Positions 43,872-52,559 of a stretch of DNA of 64,000 nt are shown piece by piece. Source of the DNA: Sphingomonas adhaesiva. GTDB taxonomy: Bacteria; Pseudomonadota; Alphaproteobacteria; Sphingomonadales; Sphingomonadaceae. Every line of letters begins with the position of its first letter. The first letter of the stretch is position 1. The notes under the pieces are model-generated. The model was not told where the DNA came from and ran no database searches. It saw only the letters and a program-made list of their open reading frames with translations. Both the position numbers and the translations under genes were made by a program. The DNA is taken from assembly GCF_036946125.1 (NCBI RefSeq), contig NZ_JAQIJT010000001.1, positions 768,501-832,500 on the forward strand. The letters run 5' to 3'.

Positions 43872-44111
43872 ATGGAGCAGGACATCGAAGAATTGTCGTT
43901 CGAGGCCGGTCTGCGCGAGCTGGAGGCGATCGTCGCGCGGCTGGAATCGGGCGACACCCCGCTGGAGGAAGCGATCCGGCTCTACGAGCGCGGCAGCGTG
44001 CTGCGCGCGCGCTGCGCCGAGCGGCTCGACGCGGCGCAGGCGCGGATCGAGGCGATCCGGCTGGGACCGGACGGCAAGCCTGCGGGCGTCCAGCCGTTCG
44101 CCGCCGGATGA
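43872..44111 (+). CDS. xseB: Exodeoxyribonuclease VII small subunit
   Basis: A 79-residue protein with the XseB core LSFEAGLRELEAIVARLESGDTPLEEAIRLYERG. It is the small coiled-coil subunit of the single-strand DNA exonuclease VII. It overlaps ispA by four bases, the common alphaproteobacterial arrangement xseB-ispA. Confidence 0.95.
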   Translation: MEQDIEELSFEAGLRELEAIVARLESGDTPLEEAIRLYERGSVLRARCAERLDAAQARIEAIRLGPDGKPAGVQPFAAG

Positions 44112-45016
44112 GCATCACCGCTGCCGCCAGTCCGGCGTTGAAGGCCGCCCTCAAGGAAGTGTCGGCCGAGATGGACCGCCGCTTCGACGCGCTGCTGAGG
44201 GTGCCCGACGATGCGCGCGCGCCGCTGTACCAGGCGATGCGCCATGCCGCGATCGGCGGGGGCAAGCGGCTGCGCCCGCTGCTGGTCTTCGCCACCGCAC
44301 GGCTGTTCGACGTGTCGCGCGATGCCGCGGGGCGGGTCGCGACCGCGCTGGAGGCGATCCACGTCTATTCGCTGATCCATGACGATCTGCCCGCGATGGA
44401 CGACGACGACATGCGCCACGGCAAGGCGACCGTCCACAAGGCGTTCGACGAGGCGACCGCGATCCTGGCGGGCGACTGCCTCCATGCGCTGGCGTTCGAG
44501 GTACTGGCGGACCCGGCGACGCATGCCGATCCGTTCGTGCGGGCGGAGCTGATCGCGGACCTGGCGCGCGCGTCCGGCCCGTCGGGGATGGCGGGCGGGC
44601 AGGCGATGGACCTGGCCGCGGACGGTGCGAAATTCGATCTCGGCACCGTCACCCGGCTGCAGCAGATGAAGACCGGCGCGCTGATCGCGGCGGCGGTCGA
44701 GGCCGGCGCGATCCTGGGGCGGGTCCCGCCCGAGGGGCGCCGGCATCTGCGCGGTTATGCGCACGATCTGGGGCTGGCGTTCCAGATCGTCGACGACCTG
44801 CTCGACGTCGAGGGCGACGAACAGCTGGCGGGCAAGAAGCTGCGCAAGGACGGCGAGCAGGGCAAGGAGACGTTCGTCTCGCTGCTGGGCGTCGAGCGCG
44901 CGCGACAGCAGTCGCAGATGCTGGTCGACCAGGCGATCGACCACCTGCGCTCCTATGGCCCGGAGGCCGACCTGCTGCGTGCGATCGCGCGCTTCGTGAC
45001 CGACAGGCGAGGATGA
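44108..45016 (+). CDS. ispA: Farnesyl/geranylgeranyl diphosphate synthase
   Basis: A 302-residue trans-isoprenyl diphosphate synthase. The first Asp-rich motif is HDDLPAMDDDDMRHG (Asp92, Asp93 onward), the second is FQIVDDLLDVEGD, and GGGKRLRP is the IPP-binding segment. The small residues before the first Asp motif (HVYSLI) suit a farnesyl-size product. It supplies quinone and carotenoid precursors. It follows xseB in one operon; coaD starts eight bases later. Confidence 0.94.
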   Translation: MSITAAASPALKAALKEVSAEMDRRFDALLRVPDDARAPLYQAMRHAAIGGGKRLRPLLVFATARLFDVSRDAAGRVATALEAIHVYSLIHDDLPAMDDDDMRHGKATVHKAFDEATAILAGDCLHALAFEVLADPATHADPFVRAELIADLARASGPSGMAGGQAMDLAADGAKFDLGTVTRLQQMKTGALIAAAVEAGAILGRVPPEGRRHLRGYAHDLGLAFQIVDDLLDVEGDEQLAGKKLRKDGEQGKETFVSLLGVERARQQSQMLVDQAIDHLRSYGPEADLLRAIARFVTDRRG

Positions 45017-45023
45017 AGACGGC

Positions 45024-45536
45024 ATGACCACGACACCCCGCATCGGCGTCTATCCCGGCACGTTCGATCCCGTGACGCTGGGCCATATGGACATCATCCG
45101 CCGCGGCGCGAAGCTGGTCGACCGGCTGGTCGTCGGGGTCACCACCAACGCCAGCAAGTCGCCGATGTTCTCGCTCGACGAACGGATGGCGATGGTGCGG
45201 CGCGAGGTGGAGACGATCGGCGGCGACATCCGCGTGGTCAGCTTCGATGCGCTGCTGATGAAGTTCGCCGAGCGCGAAGGCGCCAGCGTGATCGTGCGCG
45301 GGCTGCGCGCGGTCGCGGACTTCGAATATGAATATCAGATGGCGGGGATGAACCAGCAGCTGAACGATCGCATCGAAACCGTCTTCCTGATGGCCGACGT
45401 CAGCCTGCAACCGATCGCGTCGAAGCTGGTGAAGGAGATCGCGCTCTTCGGCGGCGAGATCGCGAAGTTCGTCAGCCCGGCGGTGCGTGCCGAGGTGGTG
45501 GCGCGCGTCGAGAAGATCGGCCGGCGGGGCGACTGA
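45024..45536 (+). CDS. coaD: Pantetheine-phosphate adenylyltransferase
   Basis: A 170-residue nucleotidyltransferase with the (T/H)xGH motif in YPGTFDPVTLGHMDIIRRG (His near 23), and ISSTxxR-equivalent region replaced by the usual CoaD end SPAVRAEVVARVE. It catalyses the penultimate step of coenzyme A synthesis. It lies in the xseB-ispA-coaD operon. Confidence 0.96.
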   Translation: MTTTPRIGVYPGTFDPVTLGHMDIIRRGAKLVDRLVVGVTTNASKSPMFSLDERMAMVRREVETIGGDIRVVSFDALLMKFAEREGASVIVRGLRAVADFEYEYQMAGMNQQLNDRIETVFLMADVSLQPIASKLVKEIALFGGEIAKFVSPAVRAEVVARVEKIGRRGD

Positions 45537-45634
45537 TCCCTGCCTGGATGCCCGGACGGCCGGCGCCATTCAGTTTGGCGCAAGCGCGGATTTGCTCTAG
45601 GAGCGCCTGGTTCATCCTGCTCGCGAAAGTCCCG

Positions 45635-46303
45635 ATGCGTCCCTTCGCCCTGCTTGCCGCCGTCGTCGCGGCCTTCGTTGCCACCCCCTTGCTCGCGCAG
45701 GCGGCCGCCCCGACGCCGGCCCCCGCCGCGATCGACAAGGAGAACGTCTGGCTGCTCGACCTGTCGAGCGGCGGGCGGGTCGAGATCCTGCTGCGCCCCG
45801 ATGTCGCGCCGAAGATGGTGGAGCGGATCAAGACGCTGACGCGGCAGCATTTCTACGATGGTCTCGTCTTCCACCGCGTGATCGACGGCTTCATGGCGCA
45901 GGGTGGCGACCCGCGTGGTGACGGCACGGGGGGCAGCACGCTTCCCGACCTGCCGGCGGAGTTCAATTACCTGCCGCACGTCCGCGGCGCCGTCGCGGCG
46001 GCACGGGCGGAGAAGGAAGACAGCGCGAACAGCCAGTTCTATATCGTCCTCCAGCCGCGGCTCCAGCTCGATCGCAAATATACCGTGTTCGGCCGCGTGA
46101 TGTCGGGCATGCCCGCGGTCGATGCGATCCAGCGCGGCGAGCCGCCGGCGAACCCGACGCGGATCCTCCACGCCTATATCGCGAGCGACAATCCGCCCGC
46201 CTATATGCCCGCCCCCGCGCCGACGCTCGCCCCCGCGACGCTGCCGACGCTGCCGACCGGCAAGGCGCCCGCTCCGCCACGGAAGCGCGCGCCCAGGCGC
46301 TGA
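45635..46303 (+). CDS. Exported cyclophilin-type peptidyl-prolyl isomerase
   Basis: A 222-residue periplasmic cyclophilin. Signal peptide is residues 1 to about 22 (MRPFALLAAVVAAFVATPLLAQ). Catalytic motifs FHRVIDGFMAQGGDP, and NSQFYIVLQ are intact, and a Pro-rich tail (PAPAPTLAPATLP) extends beyond the fold. It helps fold exported proteins. The start codon ATG precedes the signal peptide; earlier in-frame starts read upstream non-coding DNA. queA follows eight bases downstream. Confidence 0.9.
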   Translation: MRPFALLAAVVAAFVATPLLAQAAAPTPAPAAIDKENVWLLDLSSGGRVEILLRPDVAPKMVERIKTLTRQHFYDGLVFHRVIDGFMAQGGDPRGDGTGGSTLPDLPAEFNYLPHVRGAVAAARAEKEDSANSQFYIVLQPRLQLDRKYTVFGRVMSGMPAVDAIQRGEPPANPTRILHAYIASDNPPAYMPAPAPTLAPATLPTLPTGKAPAPPRKRAPRR

Positions 46304-46311
46304 TCCGCGGC

Positions 46312-47337
46312 ATGAACGTCGACCTCTTCGACTTCGCGCTGCCAGCGGAGCGGATCGCGTTGCGCCCGGCGTCCCCGCGCGATGCGGCGCGGATGCTGGT
46401 GGTGACGCCCGGCGGCGTGTCCGACCGTCACGTCGGCGACCTGCCGTCTCAGCTGCGCAGGGGCGACCTGCTGGTGTTCAACGATACCCGCGTCATTCCG
46501 GCGCAGCTGGAGGGGACGCGCGGCGACGCCCGCATCGGCGCGACGCTCCACAAGCGCGAAGGGCCGCGCCGCTGGCGCGCCTTCATCCGCAACGGGCGCC
46601 GCCTCCGCCCCGGCGATGCGATCGATTTCGGTCGCGAGGTGAGCGCGATGGCGCTCGACCGCGGCGACGATGGCAGCTGGGCGCTCGAGTTCGCGGGCGA
46701 CGATCCGGTCGAGCTGCTGCTGGAGCGCGCCGGGCGAATGCCGCTGCCGCCCTATATCGCGGGCAAGCGCGCGACCGACGCGCGCGATGCCGACGATTAC
46801 CAGACCATGTTCGCGAGCGAGCCCGGTGCGGTCGCCGCCCCGACCGCGGCGCTCCACTTCACGCCGGCGCTGATGGCGGCGCTGGCGGCGGAGGGGATCG
46901 ACCATGCGACGCTGACGCTGCACGTGGGGGCGGGAACGTTTTTGCCGGTCAAGGCGGAGGATACCGCGGACCACCGCATGCACGCCGAATGGGGCCGTAT
47001 CGACGCCGCGACGGCCGAGCGTCTCAACGCGACCCGGGCCGCGGGTGGCCGGCTCGTCGCGGTGGGCACGACGTCGCTGCGGCTGATCGAGAGCGCCACC
47101 GGCGAGGACGGCGTCGTGCGGCCGTTCGATGGCGATACCGCGATCTTCATCACCCCTGGCTACCGCTTCCGCGGCATCGACGGGCTGATGACGAACTTCC
47201 ACCTGCCGCGGTCGACGCTGTTCATGCTGGTCTCCGCGCTGATGGGGCTGGACGCGATGCAGGCGGCGTACGCGCATGCCATCGCGGAGGGATACCGCTT
47301 CTACTCCTACGGCGACGCGTCGCTGCTGCTGCCGTAG
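46312..47337 (+). CDS. queA: S-adenosylmethionine:tRNA ribosyltransferase-isomerase
   Basis: A 341-residue QueA: signatures DLLVFNDTRVIPAQLEG, LHVGAGTFLPVKAEDTADHRMHAEW, and GYRFRGIDGLMTNFHLPRSTLFMLVSALMG. It transfers the ribosyl part of SAM to preQ1 in tRNA during queuosine synthesis. The usual tgt partner is not adjacent. Convergent with the glycine-zipper gene, with a hairpin between. Confidence 0.95.
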   Translation: MNVDLFDFALPAERIALRPASPRDAARMLVVTPGGVSDRHVGDLPSQLRRGDLLVFNDTRVIPAQLEGTRGDARIGATLHKREGPRRWRAFIRNGRRLRPGDAIDFGREVSAMALDRGDDGSWALEFAGDDPVELLLERAGRMPLPPYIAGKRATDARDADDYQTMFASEPGAVAAPTAALHFTPALMAALAAEGIDHATLTLHVGAGTFLPVKAEDTADHRMHAEWGRIDAATAERLNATRAAGGRLVAVGTTSLRLIESATGEDGVVRPFDGDTAIFITPGYRFRGIDGLMTNFHLPRSTLFMLVSALMGLDAMQAAYAHAIAEGYRFYSYGDASLLLP

Positions 47338-47338
47338 G

Positions 47339-47366
47339 GGGAGCGGCGCCGTCCGGCGACGCTCCC
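47339..47366. terminator. Hairpin between convergent queA and glycine-zipper genes
   Basis: GGGAGCG and CGCTCCC form a 7-bp stem across a 14-base GC-rich loop, immediately after the queA stop. It lacks a T-run on either side. Confidence 0.4.
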
Positions 47367-47373
47367 GCCCGGT

Positions 47374-47793
47374 TCAGCGGCTGCACGCGCGCGGATTGTC
47401 GGTGCGGGCGACGGCATTGCCCGCCAGCGCACCGGCGCCCGCACCGATCACCGTCCCCAGCGTGCGGTCCCCGCGACGGTCGATCGTCCGGCCCAGCAGG
47501 CCACCCGCGATCGCGCCGACCACCGTGCCGACGGTGCCGTCCTGGCACCGGCGGTCGCGGTAGCGATAGCGCGCATCGCGGTCGTCGCCGCGGCGGTCGT
47601 ATTCGGCATAGCGCGGGCCGCGGTTCCAGCCATCGCGATAGGCGCGGTCGTGATCGCGGTAGCCGTCATCGTCATAGCCGCGCGCATCGTAGCGGTCGCC
47701 GTAATAATAATCCTGCGCCTGCGCCGCGACCGGCATCATGGCGGTGGTCGCCAGTGCCATCGATCCCAGGGCGATCGACATCGACTTCAGCAT
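47374..47793 (-). CDS. Exported glycine-zipper (2TM) protein
   Basis: A 139-residue protein with signal peptide (cleavage near VAAQA, residue 26), a Tyr/Asp/Arg-rich middle (YRDHDRAYRDGWNRGPRY) and a glycine-zipper domain (about 88-130, GTVVGAIAGGLLGRTI, GTVIGAGAGALAGNAV). Such RcnB/17-kDa-antigen-like proteins sit in the envelope; function is unknown. Start chosen at the ATG before the signal peptide. Confidence 0.8.
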   Translation of the reverse strand: MLKSMSIALGSMALATTAMMPVAAQAQDYYYGDRYDARGYDDDGYRDHDRAYRDGWNRGPRYAEYDRRGDDRDARYRYRDRRCQDGTVGTVVGAIAGGLLGRTIDRRGDRTLGTVIGAGAGALAGNAVARTDNPRACSR

Positions 47794-47884
47794 GTTCGTG
47801 CTCCACCATACGCAGCGTGGCACCACCGCCACGACCCGCCGGTGGTAGAAGCCGTTGCGTGAGCGGGTTCTGAATACCCCGTTA

Positions 47885-49858
47885 TCACGCGTTCAGGGAC
47901 GCATCCGCCAGCCGTCGCGCCTGCGCGTAGAGCAGCGTCGCCAGCCCGGCGAACACCGCGATGCCGAGCAGCAACGGCGCGACGCCCGCGCCGGAGAACA
48001 GCGCGAGCGGCGCGTCGGTGCCCGCCTCGTAGACGATGCCGGCGAAGACGACGTTCCACAGGCTTTCGCCCACGATCATCCCCGTCGCGGTCAGCACGCC
48101 GAGCCGCCGGGCACTTTCCGCATCGCGGCGGCGGTCGGCCCAGCGGTCGTAGAGATGCCCGACGACCGCACCGACGACGACGGTCAGCGTCGCCGCCATC
48201 GGCAGGTAGATGCCGAGCCCGACCCCCAGCGGCGGCAGCCGCATCCGCCCTGCGCGGCCCAGCGCCTCGTCCGCCACGATCGCCAGCGCGCCCACCGCCG
48301 CGCCCCAGCCGATCATCGTCCAGTTGAGATCGCCGCCCAGCACCCCCTGCGCCAGTGCGGAGATCAGCGCCGCCTGCGGTGCGGGCAGCGCATTGGGCCC
48401 GGCGCCCGGCATCCCGGCAAAGCCGAAGGACGTGTAGAGAAGCTGCATCACCGGCGGGACGACCAGCGAGCCGAAGCCGACGCCGATCACCAGCGCGACC
48501 TGTTGCTTCCAGGGTGTCGCACCGACCAGCTGCCCGGTCTTCAGGTCCTGGAGGTTGTCGTTCGAGATGGTCGCGATGCCGAAGACGATCCCGGTGACGA
48601 TCAGCGCATAGGCGACCAGCGCCGAGGCCTGGGCCGGATCGCCCGCTGGGCGACCGAACCAGCCCACCAACATCAGCGACGAGGCGATGACCGCCAGGAT
48701 GCCGATCCCCGACACGGGCGAATTCGACGCCCCGATCAACCCGGCCATATACCCGCACACCGCCGCGATCACGAGCCCGATGACGAGGATGAAGATCAGG
48801 CTGGCGGCGATCAGCAGCAGTTCCGCCCCCGCCAGCGGTCCGCCCGCGACGACATGGTGGAGCAGGATCGCGATCGGCACCAGCATCGCCAGTGCCCCGC
48901 CCGCGACGATCGCGAAGGGCAGGTCCCGCTCCTCCAGCGCCGTCGCCTCGCCCGGCGCCCTGCGGCTGCCGGCGAGCGAGGCGCGCAGGCCGCCGACGAC
49001 CGGCCCCGCTATCCGCAACAGCGTCCAGATCGCGGCGACGCCGATCACGCCCGCGCCGAAGAAGCGCACGTCGTTGCGGAAGACGGTGTTGGCCCATTGC
49101 GCCACGTCGCCCGCCTGCGGCGCCGCCGCGGTCAGGATCGGCAGCACGACCCACCACCCGATCGCCACCCCCGTCAGGATCGCCATGCCGGCCGACAGCC
49201 CGATCAGGTGGCCTGCGCCCAGCAGCGCGAAGGACAGCCCGCCGACAAAGCCCGTCGCGCCGCCGCCGACGCGGAAGAAGGTCGCCGCCTCCGCCGCGAC
49301 GATCCTGGTCTGGGTCAGGATCGCGAAGCCGGCGGAGGCCAGCGTGCTGGTAACGATCGCGCGCATGCCGCGCGCGCTGTCGGCACCGCCCTGTCGGCTT
49401 TCCTCGCCCACTTTCAGCACCTCGGCCGCGGCGCGTCCCTCGGGATAGGGCAGGTCGGTGTCGACCACGAGCGCGCGGCGCAGCGGCACGGAGAACATCA
49501 CCCCCAGCACGCCGCCGGTCGCGGTGATCGCCGCGGTCGTGACGAAGGGGAAGCCCTGCCAATAGCCGACCATGACCAGTCCGGGCAGCACGAAGATGAT
49601 CGCCGCGAGCGTCCCGGCGGCGGAGGCCACCGTCTGGACGATGTTGTTTTCCAGGATCGACGAGCCGCGAAACGCGCGCAGCACCGCCATTGAGATCACC
49701 GCCGCGGGGATGGACGTGGCGAAGGTCAGCCCGATCTTCAGCCCCAGATAGACGTTGGCGGCGGTGAACAGCAGCGTGATCGCCCCGCCCAGCAGGATGC
49801 CGCGCAGCGTCAGTTCGGCGGGGGAGGCGGATGGTCGCGAAGCAATAGGGGTGGACAT
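47885..49858 (-). CDS. OPT family oligopeptide transporter
   Basis: A 657-residue polytopic membrane protein with about 14-16 helices. It begins ELTLRGILLGGAITLLFTAANVYLGLKIG, which is the OPT hallmark, and has ENNIVQTVASAAGT, PFVTTAAITATGGVLG and SNDNLQDLKTGQLVGATPWKQQ. Members import small peptides or metal chelates in a proton-coupled way. Divergent from hom. On the minus strand, about 195 bp upstream of its start, lies a strong intrinsic terminator, so the gene may be preceded by a small RNA or controlled by attenuation. Confidence 0.92.
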   Translation of the reverse strand: MSTPIASRPSASPAELTLRGILLGGAITLLFTAANVYLGLKIGLTFATSIPAAVISMAVLRAFRGSSILENNIVQTVASAAGTLAAIIFVLPGLVMVGYWQGFPFVTTAAITATGGVLGVMFSVPLRRALVVDTDLPYPEGRAAAEVLKVGEESRQGGADSARGMRAIVTSTLASAGFAILTQTRIVAAEAATFFRVGGGATGFVGGLSFALLGAGHLIGLSAGMAILTGVAIGWWVVLPILTAAAPQAGDVAQWANTVFRNDVRFFGAGVIGVAAIWTLLRIAGPVVGGLRASLAGSRRAPGEATALEERDLPFAIVAGGALAMLVPIAILLHHVVAGGPLAGAELLLIAASLIFILVIGLVIAAVCGYMAGLIGASNSPVSGIGILAVIASSLMLVGWFGRPAGDPAQASALVAYALIVTGIVFGIATISNDNLQDLKTGQLVGATPWKQQVALVIGVGFGSLVVPPVMQLLYTSFGFAGMPGAGPNALPAPQAALISALAQGVLGGDLNWTMIGWGAAVGALAIVADEALGRAGRMRLPPLGVGLGIYLPMAATLTVVVGAVVGHLYDRWADRRRDAESARRLGVLTATGMIVGESLWNVVFAGIVYEAGTDAPLALFSGAGVAPLLLGIAVFAGLATLLYAQARRLADASLNA

Positions 49859-50255
49859 GCCGCGAGCGTGGCACAGTTGCGCCGGGGCGGGAAGCGGGAG
49901 GATATCGATCCAGGAAGCTGGGCCGGGGGGAGCGAATCCGGCGTCGCTCACCCCCGTCTGGCCGCTATGGCCGGTCCTACCGGCGACATCCCATCCTGCG
50001 CGCTGATCTGTTTTCGGGTGCGAGCGAATGGTCGATAGACCAGCGCGGGACCAAAAAAAAGGCCGGGCAGGGCCCGGCCGAAAAGTTTTTAGGAGAGGAT
50101 GCCTGAAAGGCACACTCCTTGTGCATCGCAGCACGTTTCTGTGCAAGTGCAATATGCATCGATTGCGGATGCAAAGCGTGCAACTGTATCGATCCGGGCC
50201 CATCTCGACACATGATGGCGAACCGCCTAACCGGGCCGCCTGACAGGAGGCGGGA
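49859..50255. other. 397-bp divergent intergenic region between OPT transporter and hom
   Basis: It holds an intrinsic terminator oriented to the minus strand at 50053-50079 and, next to it, a lower-GC stretch (about 50090-50215) with hairpin potential. The last bases carry the hom ribosome-binding site AGGAGG at 50244-50249. No protein-coding gene is convincing here. Confidence 0.7.
50053..50200 (-). ncRNA. Candidate small RNA or transcription-attenuating leader
   Basis: On the minus strand a hairpin GGCCGGGC-CCT-GCCCGGCC (8-bp stem, 50061-50079) is followed by eight T (50053-50060), a textbook intrinsic terminator. Immediately before it are AAAAACTTTTC and a second hairpin built on GTGCC/GGCAT with AGGAG/CTCCT flanks (about 50089-50118). 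The 5' limit is uncertain. It ends about 195 bp upstream of the OPT start, so it is either an independent sRNA or the attenuated leader of that gene. Confidence 0.55.
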
Positions 50256-51542
50256 ATGGCGGACGCGTTGCGGGTGGCTTTGGCAGGGCTGGGGACGGTG
50301 GGCGGCGGCGTCATCCGCGTGCTGGACGCCAATCGCGACCTGATCGCGCGCCGTGCGGGCCGCCCGATCGAGGTCGTCGCGGTGTCCGCGCGCGATCGCG
50401 CCAAGGACCGCGGCGTCGATCTGACGCGTTTCGACTGGATCGACGATACCGCGTCGATGGCGGACGTCGATGCCGATGTCGTGGTCGAGCTGATCGGCGG
50501 ATCCGATGGTCCCGCGCTCGCGCTGGCGCGTCGCACGCTGGCATCGGGCAAGGGGCTGGTCACCGCGAACAAGGCGCTGCTCGCGCATCACGGGCTGGAG
50601 CTGGCGCGCGTCGCCGAGGCCAACCGGGCGCCGCTGAAGTTCGAGGCCGCGGTGGCGGGCGGTATCCCGGTCATCAAGGGGCTGCGCGACGGTGCGGCGG
50701 CGAACGTGATCGCGCGCGTCTACGGCATCCTGAACGGCACCTGCAATTTCATCCTGTCGAAGATGGAGGCGGAGGGGCGCGACTTCGCCGAGGTTCTGGC
50801 GGAGGCGCAGGCCCTCGGCTTCGCGGAGGCCGATCCGTCGTTCGACATCGATGGCGTCGATGCCGCGCACAAGCTGTCGATCCTGGCGAGCGTCGCGTTC
50901 GGCACGGCACCCGCGTTCGGCGAGGTCGCGATCTCGGGCATCCGCCATCTGCTGGCGGCGGACATCGCGGAGGCGGCGGCGCTCGGCTATCGGATCCGCC
51001 TGGTCGGCGTGGCCGAAGCGGGGGCAGCCGGCCTGCTGCAGCGCGTCCACGGTCATCTGGTGCCGACCGACCATCCGCTGGCGAACGTGACCGGCCCGAC
51101 CAACGCGGTGGTGGCGGAGGGCGACTTCGTCGGCCGGCTGCTGTTCCAGGGCGCGGGTGCAGGCGAGGGGCCGACCGCCAGCGCGGTGATCGCCGACCTG
51201 ATCGACATCGCCCGCGGAGAATTCGGCGCTCCCTATGCCATGCCGGCGGATGCGCTGGCGCCCGCGAACAAGGCGGATGGCGGCGAACGGCGCGGCCGTG
51301 CGTATCTGCGCTTCGCGGTGCCCGACCGCGTCGGCGTGCTGGCGGAACTGGCGGCGGCGATGCGCGATGCCGGCGTGTCGATCGAGAGCCTGATCCAGCG
51401 CGGCGCGCAGTCCGACGGCAACGTCCTGGTCGTGATCGTCACGCACGAGGGGCCGGAGCGCTGCGTCGCGGGTGCGCTGGAGCGGCTGCGCGGGTCGCAG
51501 AGCGTGATCGGCGAGCCGATGTGGATGCCGATCCTCGCCTGA
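50256..51542 (+). CDS. hom: Homoserine dehydrogenase
   Basis: A 428-residue enzyme: NAD(P) motif ALAGLGTVGGGVIRVL, catalytic-core motif FEAAVAGGIPVIKGL, and NGTCNFILSKMEAEG. A C-terminal ACT domain (about 345-425, YLRFAVPDRVGVLAELAAAM) indicates allosteric inhibition, usually by threonine. It makes homoserine for threonine and methionine synthesis. AGGAGG precedes the ATG by six bases. It is divergent from the OPT gene. Confidence 0.96.
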   Translation: MADALRVALAGLGTVGGGVIRVLDANRDLIARRAGRPIEVVAVSARDRAKDRGVDLTRFDWIDDTASMADVDADVVVELIGGSDGPALALARRTLASGKGLVTANKALLAHHGLELARVAEANRAPLKFEAAVAGGIPVIKGLRDGAAANVIARVYGILNGTCNFILSKMEAEGRDFAEVLAEAQALGFAEADPSFDIDGVDAAHKLSILASVAFGTAPAFGEVAISGIRHLLAADIAEAAALGYRIRLVGVAEAGAAGLLQRVHGHLVPTDHPLANVTGPTNAVVAEGDFVGRLLFQGAGAGEGPTASAVIADLIDIARGEFGAPYAMPADALAPANKADGGERRGRAYLRFAVPDRVGVLAELAAAMRDAGVSIESLIQRGAQSDGNVLVVIVTHEGPERCVAGALERLRGSQSVIGEPMWMPILA

Positions 51543-51557
51543 TCCCGGGCGGTCGTG

Positions 51558-52064
51558 TCAGGGGGAAACGCGCCCGGTCATGACGGGATCGTCGATCGGA
51601 ATGGCGACGCGGTTGCCCTTGTCGGGACGGCGGCGGAAGAGCTTCGCCGCGCCTTTCCCGGCGTCGACCACCAGCCGGCCGGTGCTGGTGCCTTCGCCGG
51701 GGTCCTCGCAACAGCTGCCGGGCGCGACCAGCCGCTGGACGCCGCGAATGAGCACGGTCCCCATCCCCAGAATGTCGACGCCGGTCTGACAACCGCGCGC
51801 GACCGTGGCGCAGGGCGTGTTTTCGGCCGCGAGCGCGCCAGTGCCCGTCATGCTGCGGTTGACCGGAACGGCATCGGGGGAGATCGCCTCGTCCGGTAAG
51901 GGAAGCGACTGCGCCGGCAGCGGATCCGCGCACACCACGATCTCGTCATCCGCACGCTGCCGCGTACAGGGCTGGTTCGCCACCGGCGCCAGGATCGAGA
52001 AACGTGCCGGCACTGGCGGAGCGTGAGCGGTTGCCGCCTGCAACAGGATCGCCGCGAGCATCAT
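51558..52064 (-). CDS. Exported protein of unknown function
   Basis: A 168-residue protein with an N-terminal signal (MMLAAILLQAATAHA). The mature part has several cysteines (QPCTRQRADDEIVVCADPL, NTPCATVARGCQTG, GSCCEDPG) that could form disulfides. Similar proteins occur in sphingomonads but I know no function. It is convergent with hom and is followed upstream by the acidic protein gene, perhaps a two-gene unit. Confidence 0.65.
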   Translation of the reverse strand: MMLAAILLQAATAHAPPVPARFSILAPVANQPCTRQRADDEIVVCADPLPAQSLPLPDEAISPDAVPVNRSMTGTGALAAENTPCATVARGCQTGVDILGMGTVLIRGVQRLVAPGSCCEDPGEGTSTGRLVVDAGKGAAKLFRRRPDKGNRVAIPIDDPVMTGRVSP

Positions 52065-52101
52065 CGCGTCAACCTGCCCGCAGGCGGGAGGGCCGTCAAC
52101 G

Positions 52102-52443
52102 CTACGGCTTCAGCGCGGCGTCGTCGCGGTCGTCGAGGTCGCCATCCTCCGCGACGGCATCGTCGTCGAAATCTTCCTGCAACTCGTCCTCGGCGACATC
52201 GGCTTCGTCCTGTTCGACGGTCGCGTCGGTCACGCCGGTTTCGGTATCGGTCAGGTCGAGCTCGTCCTCGCTCTCCTGTTCGTCATCCTCGCCCATGTCG
52301 GGATCGAGGTCGACGATGATCGTCCCGTCGCTCGGCCCGTCGCGGGTCGCCTCCAGGATTTCGGCGCGCTGGCTCTCGTCATAGCCGTCCTCGTCGTAAC
52401 CGTCGTCGCCCGAACCATGGCCATGGATATGCTGACCGCCCAT
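52102..52443 (-). CDS. Highly acidic small protein of unknown function
   Basis: A 113-residue protein starting MGGQHIHGHGSGDDGYDEDGY-like and dominated by Asp and Glu (for example DEADVAEDELQEDFDDDAV). It has no signal or membrane segment and is probably disordered. AGGAGG sits 6 bases before the ATG. Such proteins could bind metal or act as nucleic-acid mimics. No family is recognised. Confidence 0.65.
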   Translation of the reverse strand: MGGQHIHGHGSGDDGYDEDGYDESQRAEILEATRDGPSDGTIIVDLDPDMGEDDEQESEDELDLTDTETGVTDATVEQDEADVAEDELQEDFDDDAVAEDGDLDDRDDAALKP

Positions 52444-52468
52444 GATGAACCTCCTGCTGGGTGGGCGA

Positions 52469-52494
52469 GGAACGGCAGACCGACGCGCGCGGTT
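52469..52494 (+). promoter_or_regulatory. Candidate EcfG-type promoter
   Basis: GGAAC at 52469-52473, a 17-base spacer, GGTT at 52491-52494, 65 bases upstream of the 2-oxoglutarate oxygenase gene. It has the same form as the site at 8776. Motif match only. Confidence 0.35.
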
Positions 52495-52559
52495 CCGTGG
52501 CGCGGCTGGCGCACCGCGTGCGGAACCCCTATCTGTCGGGCGACAGTGAACAGGATCGC

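Noticed and set aside
50028..50243. Plus-strand small gene upstream of hom
   Set aside because: No ribosome-binding site, unusual composition, and the frame covers the terminator hairpin.
50090..50255. SAM-II type riboswitch in front of hom
   Set aside because: I could not find the conserved SAM-II core on the plus strand, and the strong terminator is oriented to the minus strand.
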